Numbered from the stretch's first letter, positions 1 to 6,425 are shown. The stretch: 7,836 nt of DNA from Pseudomonadota bacterium (GCA_023410295.1 JAEYPY010000197.1:1-7836), one strand, 5' to 3'. Made by a program: numbers and translations. The notes: a model not told the origin generated them from the sequence alone.

Positions 1-15
1 GTGGATGAGCTATCT

Positions 16-1104
16 CTAAGCCGCTTCGGCGTGGCGGAGCGTTTCGACTATCCGCTCGCCGAACGGCTGCAGCGGCTTCGGCCGATAACTCGCGTTCGCC
101 GCCCATCTGAGGCGCGCGGTTTCGTGCACATCGCTTAGGTCGACAATGCCTTTGCGCCAGCGCGCGCCGAGGAAGTGCAGCAGCGAAGCGCGTGTGCGCA
201 CCGAAGCGCCGATCGGATCGATCTCGGCGAGGCAGTTGGAGATCACCGATCCGGGCTCACGGTCGAGCGCCAGCCCTGAATCTTCCGCGCCTTCGAGCAC
301 CCAGAGCAGCGCGCAGTTGGAAAGCCCGCGGCAAGGCCCGCCGCCGACGCCGCCATGATCGCCGGGAAACCAGGCCTGCTGCACCCGCGCCGGCGTGCCG
401 GGCGTATTGAAGGCGGCGACATTGCTCCAGAGCGTCGGCGCGAAGGCGGCGCGGCGTTCATCGATGGCGACGGCGTGGCGCGCGGACAGCACCGAGCGAG
501 AGAGCGCGGTGTCGTGAAACTCGTACTGTTTGTTCAAGCCCAGCGAGATCGGCAAGACGCGCGGAATGCCAAGCGCGCCGACCGTATCCCAGACGCCGAT
601 ATAACGGATGCGCAGATCGATCGGCGGGGCCGTGAAGGGCGTGCTGATGCGCGGCCAGGCAATGGCGTGGGCGATGCGGAAGCGCTCGGTCTCCGGTGCA
701 TCGGCGCCGATATCGCGCGCGCGATAGAGTTCGAGCGCGGTGTCGGCCTTATCGACATGGGCGCGGCGCAGAATGCCAATCTTGCGCAGGAGCCCGGCGA
801 GGCTGCGCACCGTGTAGGCGCCGCGCGAGAAGCCGAACAGGTAGATCTCGTCGCCCGGTTCGTAGTTGAGATTGAGGAAGAGCCAGGCTTCGAGCAGGTT
901 GTCGTCGAGATCGGCGCCGGTCATGCCCTGCCAGAGGCTAAGCCCCGAGAGCGAAGCGCCGACCCCGGCTGAGTAAAAGACGATCTGCGACCGGCCTTTG
1001 GTGTCGCGCGCGGCGATCGAGCGCGCGGTGAGCGCGACATTGGTCAAGCTGCCGTCATAGATGCGTTGCCAGGTGCCGTCGCAGCAGACGATCAGGCGCT
1101 TCAT
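16..1104 (-). CDS. DUF2235 alpha/beta-hydrolase domain protein (Tle1-like fold)
   Basis: Full-length 362-residue protein of the DUF2235 family, the alpha/beta-hydrolase group that includes the type VI secretion phospholipase Tle1. Visible in order: N-terminal CCDGTW (residues 7-12), YSAGVG (44-49), nucleophile elbow GFSRGAY (91-97, Ser93), GVWDTVGALG (170-179, candidate Asp173), FHDTALS (196-202), AIDERR (213-218) and WFPGDHGGVGGG (245-256, candidate His250). A complete Ser-Asp-His triad is therefore plausible and the protein looks active. There is no signal peptide or membrane segment, so a cytoplasmic location is inferred. It starts 9 bp after metW. A TGAGG Shine-Dalgarno, whose TGA is the metW stop, lies 7 bases before the ATG, so it is probably cotranscribed with metXW. 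No vgrG, PAAR or immunity-like gene is nearby, so a secreted-effector role is unsupported. The substrate is unknown; esterase or lipase chemistry is likely. Confidence 0.87.
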   Translation of the reverse strand: MKRLIVCCDGTWQRIYDGSLTNVALTARSIAARDTKGRSQIVFYSAGVGASLSGLSLWQGMTGADLDDNLLEAWLFLNLNYEPGDEIYLFGFSRGAYTVRSLAGLLRKIGILRRAHVDKADTALELYRARDIGADAPETERFRIAHAIAWPRISTPFTAPPIDLRIRYIGVWDTVGALGIPRVLPISLGLNKQYEFHDTALSRSVLSARHAVAIDERRAAFAPTLWSNVAAFNTPGTPARVQQAWFPGDHGGVGGGPCRGLSNCALLWVLEGAEDSGLALDREPGSVISNCLAEIDPIGASVRTRASLLHFLGARWRKGIVDLSDVHETARLRWAANASYRPKPLQPFGERIVETLRHAEAA

Positions 1105-1113
1105 CGCATCGCC

Positions 1114-1749
1114 TCACGGCGCCAGTAGGAAGACGGCTTCTTCGGCGAACATGTTGGCGCGCCAAAGCGTCTTGGCGAACGGCGCCCCGGCTTTGCCTTT
1201 GCTCAGCGGCACGGCGGTTTCGATGCTGAAGCGCATCTCGCGCGCGAGCGCCGCGAAATCGCGCACCGAAGCCGCGCGCTCGATCGGGCCGTCGGCCCAG
1301 CCTTCGCCGGCGCGGCCGCTGGACGCGAGCGCAAAGCGGCGGCCAAGGTAGGCGGCGTTGGCGATGGAGACGATCACGCGCTCGCCGACGCGGCCGGCTT
1401 CGCGCAGCGCATCGCGCGGGCGCGCAAGGCCCAGCAGCGTGTGCGAGAAGACGACGTAATTGAAAGCGCCGCTGGGAAATTCGCGCAGGTCGGTTTCCGC
1501 ATCGCCTTGCACCACGGCAAGCCCGCGGCTGACGCAGGCGCGCACCTTGGCTTTATCGCGTTCGAGCCCGCGCGCACGTGCGCCGCATTCGCGCGCGAGC
1601 AGGGCGATCAGCGCGCCATCGCCGCAGCCGACATCGAGCACGCTCGCGCCGTCATCGACCATGCGCGCGACCACGGCGTGATCGGCGCGCGGCGGCGCCT
1701 TCTGGTCGAGTTGCAGCGGCGCGGGGTGGACAAGCTCAAGCTGCGCCAT
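1114..1749 (-). CDS. metW: MetW-like class I SAM-dependent methyltransferase-fold protein
   Basis: A 211-residue protein of the MetW family, the usual partner of MetX in the acylhomoserine step of methionine synthesis. Seen: SAM-binding motif I LDVGCGDGAL (residues 38-47), GLERD (61-65) at the end of the second strand, VVQGDAETDL (79-88), FNYVVFSHTL (96-105), RVGERVIVS (120-128), and the family ending NMFAEEAVFLL (199-209). Between residues 131 and 168 it departs from the family: the usual PNFGHW and PYxWYDTPNIH-type blocks are replaced by NAAYLG and WADGPIERAASV. Two starts are possible, GTG at 1752 and ATG at 1749. The ATG was chosen because a GGAGG lies 6 bases before it but only 3 before the GTG. 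The ATG overlaps the metX stop (TGATG), which implies translational coupling. The family and synteny are clear; retained function is less certain. Confidence 0.85.
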   Translation of the reverse strand: MAQLELVHPAPLQLDQKAPPRADHAVVARMVDDGASVLDVGCGDGALIALLARECGARARGLERDKAKVRACVSRGLAVVQGDAETDLREFPSGAFNYVVFSHTLLGLARPRDALREAGRVGERVIVSIANAAYLGRRFALASSGRAGEGWADGPIERAASVRDFAALAREMRFSIETAVPLSKGKAGAPFAKTLWRANMFAEEAVFLLAP

Positions 1750-2891
1750 CACGCGCCTCCGCCTTGCAGCGACAAGCCGCGCGATGAAGCCGCCGCATCG
1801 ATGAAGCCGGTGAGCGCTGCTTCGAATTGCGGCTCTTCGCCGAGATAGGCGTCATGGCCGGCGTTGCTGTCGATCTCGACGAACGAAGCGTGCGCCCCGG
1901 AAGCGATCAGTGCGCGGGCGATGGCGCGGCTTTCGTCCGGCGGGAAGCGCCAGTCGCTGGAGAAGGCGAACACGGCGTGCCGCGTCTGGCTGCCTTGGAA
2001 AGCGTTGGCGAGCCGGCCGCCGAAATCGGCGCCGAGATCGAAGCCGTCCATGGCGCGCGAGAGATAGAGAAATGAGTTGGCGTCGAAGCGTTCGACGAAA
2101 GTCGCGCCATGGCTGCCGATGTCGGCGTCGAAGCGGAAACGCTCGCGCGCTTGTGCGTCCTCGATGCGCTTGCGCACGCTCTCCTGCGAAAGGCTCGCCA
2201 CCTGCGCCGCCATGCGCGCGACGGCGAGTCCCTTGGTGGGGCGCACTCCATGCGCGAGATAACCGCCGCCGCGCCAATCGGGATCGGCCATGATCGCTTG
2301 GCGGCCGAGTTCGGCCATGGCGATGTTCTGCGCTGACTGGTTCGCGGCGGCAGCGACGCTCGCGCAGGCGAACACCCGCTTGGGATAGGCGCTCGCCCAA
2401 TTGAGCGCCTGCATGCCGCCAAAGCCCGGACCAATGACGAGGAAGAGCGTCTCGATGCCGAGCGCCTCGATCAACATCGATTGCGCTCGAACCATGTCGG
2501 CAACGGTGATGGGCGGAAAGCGCAAGCCATAAGGCTGGCCATCGCGCGCGGTCGAGGCGGGGCCAGTCGTGCCCATCGAACCGCCCAGCACGTTCGAGCA
2601 GATGACGAAGAAGCGGTTGGTGTCGATCGGCCGGCCCGGGCCAACGATGCGCGGCCACCAGGCCGGCTTGCCGGTGATCGGGTTGGGGCTCGCCACGAAC
2701 TGGTCGCTTGTCAGCGCATGGCAAACGAGCACGGCGTTGCTGCGATCGGCGTTGAGCGCGCCATAGGTCTCGAACGCAATCGTCAACGGCGCGAGCAATT
2801 CGCCATTGGCGAGCTGCAGAGGCGCGCTCGCATCAAAGGTGAGGGTGCGCACGCCCCCCGCCGCCTGGACTTTCGCCGCTGCGTGAATCAT
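1749..2891 (-). CDS. metX: MetX-family homoserine O-acyltransferase with nucleophile Ser replaced by Gly
   Basis: A 380-residue protein of normal MetX length. MetX enzymes are alpha/beta-hydrolase-fold acyltransferases that move acetyl or succinyl from CoA to homoserine by a Ser-Asp-His ping-pong mechanism. Family landmarks seen: AFETYGALNADRSNAVLVCH (residues 39-58), GKPAWW (74-79), VGPGRPIDT (83-91), SNVLGGSMGTTGP (99-111), GLAVARM (221-227), ERFDANSFLYLSRAMD (267-282), SDWRFP with the expected Asp313 (312-317), and GHDAYL with the expected His346 (345-350). The nucleophile elbow, normally GGSxGG, reads GPGFGG (154-159); codon 156 is GGC, Gly. The HAL[T/S]G loop reads HALTS (58-62). The serine in GGSMGTTGP belongs to another loop and is not the nucleophile. 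The frame is open and motifs are continuous on both sides, so this is not a broken gene. It is first in a metX-metW-DUF2235 run. The family call is very sure; activity is doubtful. Confidence 0.93.
   Translation of the reverse strand: MIHAAAKVQAAGGVRTLTFDASAPLQLANGELLAPLTIAFETYGALNADRSNAVLVCHALTSDQFVASPNPITGKPAWWPRIVGPGRPIDTNRFFVICSNVLGGSMGTTGPASTARDGQPYGLRFPPITVADMVRAQSMLIEALGIETLFLVIGPGFGGMQALNWASAYPKRVFACASVAAAANQSAQNIAMAELGRQAIMADPDWRGGGYLAHGVRPTKGLAVARMAAQVASLSQESVRKRIEDAQARERFRFDADIGSHGATFVERFDANSFLYLSRAMDGFDLGADFGGRLANAFQGSQTRHAVFAFSSDWRFPPDESRAIARALIASGAHASFVEIDSNAGHDAYLGEEPQFEAALTGFIDAAASSRGLSLQGGGA
1756..1760 (-). promoter_or_regulatory. Ribosome binding site that decides the metW start
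   Basis: GGAGG on the minus strand, inside the last codons of metX. It lies 6 bases from the ATG at 1749 and only 3 from the in-frame GTG at 1752, so the ATG is the better-spaced start. Confidence 0.6.
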
Positions 2892-3010
2892 AGGGACAGC
2901 CTACCAGCTTCCGGATGGCGCCACACATCCCCAGGGTGAGCCGCGCCTGTTGATGACATTGGCGGCGCGCAGTTGTTGGCGGCTGTGGAGAAAGTTCGTA
3001 AGGTCCATCC
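2892..3010. promoter_or_regulatory. Divergent intergenic region with leaders of metX and chorismate mutase
   Basis: This 119-bp gap must hold the promoters of two divergent units. I could not pick convincing -35/-10 boxes for either direction. It contains two perfect inverted repeats: cgcgcc (2942-2947) with ggcgcg (2964-2969), 16-base loop, and ggatg (2913-2917) with catcc (2926-2930), 8-base loop. Both lie in the probable metX leader. I see no sequence that matches a SAM riboswitch class by eye. For the plus-strand gene an AAGGT (3000-3004) sits 6 bases before the ATG and is an adequate ribosome binding site. The metX side shows only a weak purine-rich match. Confidence 0.5.
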
Positions 3011-3820
3011 ATGAACGACAGTGGCGCCCCGCCAGCCGATCCGCTCGAACAGATTCGCCGCGAGATTGACGGCGTCGATGGTCAGCTCCTGGCGCTGGTG
3101 GCGCAGCGCATGCGGCTGGTGGAGAGACTTGCGGATACGAAACAATCCGGGCTGCCCATCCGGCCTGGGCGCGAGGTTGCGCTGCTGCGCCGGCTGATCG
3201 CCGAGGCGCCGGCGCCGCTGGAGCGCGAGCTGGTGGTCGAAATCTGGCGCGCGCTGATCGGAGCCAGCGTACGGCGTCAACGGACGATCGACGTGGTTGT
3301 CGGCGGCGGGCGCGGCGATCCTACGCGGCTCTTCGACATAGCCCGGCGTCATTTCGGCGCCCGAACGCGCATCCAGCATGTCGGCGAACCGCAAGCGGCG
3401 CTGCAGAAGGCGGCGGAGAATCCGAACGAACTCGTAGCGGTGACACCGTGGCCGGCCGCGCCGGGCGTCGGCGCCTGGTGGCCGGCGCTTTCCGAGCACC
3501 GCTTTCATGGCTTGCGCTTGATCGCTGGTCTGCCCTTGCTCGGCGTCGCGGATGAGGCTCCGGAAGCATGTGTGTTCGCCGGGGCCGACACCGAAGCGGC
3601 GGGCGGCGATTACACCGTGCTGATCGCGTTCGATCCGCACCACCGCGCGCAGCGCGCGATCAATGAAGCGGGGCTCACCGGCAAGGAAGTGGCGCGCTCG
3701 GAGCCGCGTGTGCTGCTGCGCATTGAAGGCTATCTTGCGCCAAACGATGCGCGCGCCACCGCGCTCAACTATCATGGCCTCGAGAAGGTGCGCGTTCTCG
3801 GCTCTTACGCGCGCATCTGA
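3011..3820 (+). CDS. AroQ-class chorismate mutase fused to a degenerate prephenate dehydratase/ACT-like region
   Basis: A 269-residue protein that should convert chorismate to prephenate in the cytoplasm. Residues 12-92 form an AroQ helical domain. Against the E. coli PheA mutase domain the active-site residues align as R16 (Arg11), R33 (Arg28), K44 (Lys39), R54 (Arg51), E55 (Glu52) and Q90 (Gln88). The Asp48 position is not clearly kept. Residues 93-269 resemble a worn P-protein tail: ARRHFG (111-116), VAVTPWP (142-148) where dehydratases carry a V-P-I-E-N-type strand, then ARSEP and LRIEGYL (236-242) followed by VRVLGSYA near the end, like the ACT end of PheA. No TRF dehydratase motif is present, so dehydratase activity is not expected. 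The tail may be structural or bind an amino acid. The ATG has an AAGGT 6 bases upstream. The stop overlaps the tyrC ATG by one base (TGATG). Confidence 0.85.
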   Translation: MNDSGAPPADPLEQIRREIDGVDGQLLALVAQRMRLVERLADTKQSGLPIRPGREVALLRRLIAEAPAPLERELVVEIWRALIGASVRRQRTIDVVVGGGRGDPTRLFDIARRHFGARTRIQHVGEPQAALQKAAENPNELVAVTPWPAAPGVGAWWPALSEHRFHGLRLIAGLPLLGVADEAPEACVFAGADTEAAGGDYTVLIAFDPHHRAQRAINEAGLTGKEVARSEPRVLLRIEGYLAPNDARATALNYHGLEKVRVLGSYARI

Positions 3821-4728
3821 TGTTCGACCGGATCGCCATCATCGGCATCGGCCTTATTGGCGCGTCCATCGCCCACGCCGCGCGTGAGGCGGGGGCGGCG
3901 AAGAGCGTTGCGCTCTTCGATGCGGACGAGGGAGTGCGTAAGCGTGCGCGCCAGCTTGGCTTGGGCGATGTGCACGATGACGCCGCCGCCGCTGTAACCA
4001 ATGCTGATCTGGTGATCCTGGCAACGCCGGTTGGCGCCGTCGACGCGGCAAGCCGAGCTGTTGCGCCGGCGCTGAAGCCCGGCGCGATACTGACGGATAC
4101 TGGCTCAGTCAAAGGCGCGGTGATCGCGGCGATGCAGGCGCATGCGCCGGCGCATGCGTTCGTGATCCCTGGCCACCCCATCGCCGGCACCGAGCATTCC
4201 GGGCCGGACGCAGGCTTCGCGACGCTGTTCAAAGGCCGCTGGCATATTCTGACGCCGCTTGACGATGCGCGCCCGGAATACGCCGCGGCGGTAGCTCAGC
4301 TCGAGGCGTTCTGGCAGGCGCTCGGCGCCAATGTTGAGCGCATGGATCCCGCGCACCACGACGTCGTGCTCGCGGTGACGAGCCACTTGCCGCACCTCAT
4401 TGCCTTCAACATCGTCGCCATGGCCGAGGATCTGGAGAGCGTCACCGAGAGCGAAGTGGTGAAGTATTCCGCCTCGGGCTTCCGCGACTTTACCCGCATC
4501 GCCGCCTCCGACCCGACGATGTGGCGCGACGTATTCCTCAACAACCGCGAAGCCGTGCTCGAAGTGTTGGGGCGGTTCTCGGAAGATCTAGCCGCACTGC
4601 AGCGCGCGATCCGCTGGGGCGAGGGCGATACGCTCTACGATCTTTTCGACCGCGCTCGCCGCATGCGCCGCGAAGTCATCGAAGCCGGCCAAGATACGCC
4701 CGCGCCGAACTGGGGCCGTGAGAACTAG
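3820..4728 (+). CDS. tyrC: Prephenate/arogenate dehydrogenase (cyclohexadienyl dehydrogenase)
   Basis: A 302-residue TyrA-family dehydrogenase catalysing oxidative decarboxylation of prephenate and/or arogenate on the tyrosine branch. Seen: Rossmann dinucleotide motif GIGLIGAS (residues 9-16), acidic residues D34 and D36 at the end of the second strand (suggesting NAD rather than NADP), ILATPVGA (66-73), TDTGSVKG (92-99), catalytic-histidine block GHPIAGTEHSG (118-128, His119), and SHLPHL (188-193) in the helical C-terminal domain, followed by SGFRDFTRIAASDPTMW-type dimer-domain sequence. There is no ACT domain after it, so the tyrosine feedback site of some TyrA proteins is absent. Length is normal for stand-alone TyrC. 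It is translationally coupled to the chorismate mutase gene just upstream, which makes its substrate. Prephenate versus arogenate preference cannot be read from the sequence. Confidence 0.95.
   Translation: MFDRIAIIGIGLIGASIAHAAREAGAAKSVALFDADEGVRKRARQLGLGDVHDDAAAAVTNADLVILATPVGAVDAASRAVAPALKPGAILTDTGSVKGAVIAAMQAHAPAHAFVIPGHPIAGTEHSGPDAGFATLFKGRWHILTPLDDARPEYAAAVAQLEAFWQALGANVERMDPAHHDVVLAVTSHLPHLIAFNIVAMAEDLESVTESEVVKYSASGFRDFTRIAASDPTMWRDVFLNNREAVLEVLGRFSEDLAALQRAIRWGEGDTLYDLFDRARRMRREVIEAGQDTPAPNWGREN
4725..4728. other. Shared CTAG: overlapping stop codons of convergent tyrC and DUF2125 genes
   Basis: The palindrome CTAG supplies TAG to tyrC on the plus strand (4726-4728) and TAG to the DUF2125 gene on the minus strand (4727-4725). 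The two genes therefore overlap by four bases with no intergenic terminator, and any termination signal must lie inside the opposite coding sequence. Confidence 0.95.
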
Positions 4729-5699
4729 TACACTGGCGGCAAAGCGCGGATGCGCAGGCCTTCGATCGAGAGCGCACCGTTTTCGGCTTCTACATCCAGC
4801 GTGATGTCGTCACCGGTGAATGAGAGCACGGTCGCGATTTGATTGATGGCGCGGCGCGTATCGCTCTCGACGCTTGGGCCGTCGGCCAGCGCGCGGAGCA
4901 CGGGCGCAGGTTCTTCGATGGGGAGGCGCAGTTCGCCAGCAAGCCGGCGTTCTTCGTCGAGGCCGCCGACGCCTTCACCGGTGGTTTCGAGCGGACCCCA
5001 GTTCAGCGCCAGCGCTTCGAACCGCATGCGGCCACCAGCTTCGCGCCAGGCGCCCAGCGGATTGCCTTGATTTGGCTGCAACAGCGCCGCCGCCTGTTCG
5101 ATCACGACCGCCGCGCGCATCTGCGCCACGTCCTGGCCGAAGGCTTCGAAGCTGCGCACAGGGCGCGGCAACGTCAACGCGCGGGCTTCAAACGCCATCT
5201 GGTATTCGCCGGCGGCGCGCGGATCGGGGCGGAGATTAAGCACCACTTTCTCGATCCGCATCACGCCGTCTTCGGCGGGATCGTCGAGCGCGATATTGTC
5301 GCCTTCAACGCCGGCGACAGCGATCGCGCCGCGGCGCGTGCGCATGGTCGCGATCAGCGCATCGGCGCTGATGTTAGTGACGTGCCCATCCGCACGCGCG
5401 AATGCGATCGGCGCGCGTGCCTGTAGCGTGACGTGATTGGGGTTGAGCGGATTAACGTGGAGATTGACGCGCTCGGTTTCCAGACGCCAGCCGCGTTGCG
5501 CATAGGCGGCGTTCTGCAGCTCGACGCGCAGCAGCACCGGAAAGCCGTGGCGGACGATGCGCTCGACACTGAGATCGTTGCGCGCGCGCAGGCGTTGCTC
5601 GGTCGCATTCGCCAGCGCAAACCAATAGATCGTCCAACCGATGGCGAGGGCCGCGAAGATCGCCCAAGGGACGACGAGCCAGAGCGTGCGTTTGGTCAT
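4725..5699 (-). CDS. DUF2125 family membrane-anchored envelope protein
   Basis: A 324-residue protein that I recognise as the alphaproteobacterial DUF2125 family, of unknown function. One N-terminal hydrophobic segment (residues about 6-30, rich in W, A, L and I, after MTKR) should anchor it in the inner membrane with the rest in the periplasm; no cleavage site is clear. The family landmark HGFP (51-54) is followed by LLRVELQNAAY, then long alternating beta-type segments, as in proteins with repeated beta-strand layers. No catalytic motif is visible. The ATG is 3 bp after the plsC stop and has no clear Shine-Dalgarno, so translation probably depends on coupling. It is the last gene of the ftsX-ydcF-plsC run, which suggests an envelope role by context only. 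Confidence 0.85.
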   Translation of the reverse strand: MTKRTLWLVVPWAIFAALAIGWTIYWFALANATEQRLRARNDLSVERIVRHGFPVLLRVELQNAAYAQRGWRLETERVNLHVNPLNPNHVTLQARAPIAFARADGHVTNISADALIATMRTRRGAIAVAGVEGDNIALDDPAEDGVMRIEKVVLNLRPDPRAAGEYQMAFEARALTLPRPVRSFEAFGQDVAQMRAAVVIEQAAALLQPNQGNPLGAWREAGGRMRFEALALNWGPLETTGEGVGGLDEERRLAGELRLPIEEPAPVLRALADGPSVESDTRRAINQIATVLSFTGDDITLDVEAENGALSIEGLRIRALPPVY

Positions 5700-5702
5700 G
5701 GG

Positions 5703-6425
5703 CTAGACGCTGCGCCGGCGTTCGGGCGGCAACATGGCCTGGCTCTCGCGTTCGATCACGGTTTCCAGTTCCCGCATGAAATCCTCGCGCGACAGGCCCG
5801 GCGGGATCGGCGGCAGGATTTTGAATGTCACATGGCCTGGGCTGCGCATCAGCCCTTTGGGTTTCCAGATAAGGCCGGTGTTGACCGCCACGGGCGTCAC
5901 CGGGATGCCGAGATCTTTGTACATCGCGGCGATGCCCGGCTTGTAATCGGGCGGCGCGTCGAGCGGCTGGCGCGTGCCTTCGGGGAAGATCACCACTTGG
6001 CGGCCCTTGGCCACCGCCTCCCGCGCGCCGCGCACGATGCTTTTGAGCGCCTTGGCATGGCCGCCGCGATCGACCGCGATCTGGTTCTTCTTGAGATACG
6101 CCCCCATCACCGGCGTGCCGCCGAGTTCGGCTTTGTAGATGAATGTGGAGCGCGGCAAGAACAGCGAGGGGACGATCGTGTCGAGCATCGATTGATGCTT
6201 CATCGCCACCAGCGCGCCGCCCTTGGGCGCGTGTTCGAGCCCTTCGAAACTGACGCGCGCGCCGATGATCCAGCGCAAGCCCCAAAGCGTGGCGTGCGAC
6301 CACCAGCGTTGCGCGCGATAGACGTGATTGTCGTCCATCAGCACGAACGGCCACAGCACGAGACCGACGAACGCCATCGAGGCATAAAGCCAGACCGCGA
6401 AAATGAACGAACGAATGAGCCTCAT
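5703..6425 (-). CDS. plsC: 1-acyl-sn-glycerol-3-phosphate acyltransferase
   Basis: A 240-residue PlsC/LPLAT-family enzyme that should acylate lysophosphatidic acid to phosphatidic acid at the inner membrane. Seen: an N-terminal hydrophobic segment (residues about 6-30), the HX4D catalytic motif KHQSMLD (76-82, His77 and Asp82), YKAELGGTPVMGAYLK (97-112) with the family's glycerol-phosphate-side positions, FPEGTR (147-152), and VTPVAVNTG (176-184). All four blocks of the family are present, so it looks active. The start chosen is the ATG at 6425, which forms an ATGA overlap with the stop of the ydcF-like gene and begins directly before the membrane segment. A longer in-frame reading upstream would add an arginine-rich stretch that overlaps that gene and is rejected. 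Confidence 0.94.
   Translation of the reverse strand: MRLIRSFIFAVWLYASMAFVGLVLWPFVLMDDNHVYRAQRWWSHATLWGLRWIIGARVSFEGLEHAPKGGALVAMKHQSMLDTIVPSLFLPRSTFIYKAELGGTPVMGAYLKKNQIAVDRGGHAKALKSIVRGAREAVAKGRQVVIFPEGTRQPLDAPPDYKPGIAAMYKDLGIPVTPVAVNTGLIWKPKGLMRSPGHVTFKILPPIPPGLSREDFMRELETVIERESQAMLPPERRRSV

Noticed and set aside
355..972. A 205-codon plus-strand frame opposite the DUF2235 gene
   Set aside because: Antisense shadow; the minus strand carries all DUF2235 motifs with a full triad.
16..1104. DUF2235 protein as a type VI secretion effector
   Set aside because: There is no VgrG, PAAR, Hcp or immunity gene in the window, and the gene is packed behind metW.
1749..2891. metX as a decayed pseudogene
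   Set aside because: The frame is complete, the length is normal, and motifs on both sides of the changed elbow are kept, including Asp313 and His346. An altered but maintained gene fits better.
2973..3001. A -35/-10 pair TTGTTG and TCGTAA with a 17-base spacer before the chorismate mutase gene
   Set aside because: The -10 would lie on the ribosome binding site with only about 10 bases to the ATG, and the -10 match is poor.
2892..3010. A SAM-II or SAM-I riboswitch before metX
   Set aside because: The minus-strand leader shows no recognisable conserved core of either class by eye; only generic hairpins are seen.
2888..3775. A 295-codon open frame on the minus strand, opposite the chorismate mutase gene
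   Set aside because: It is arginine-rich antisense sequence with no motif, and it would run across the divergent leader. The plus-strand gene has clear active-site residues and a ribosome binding site.
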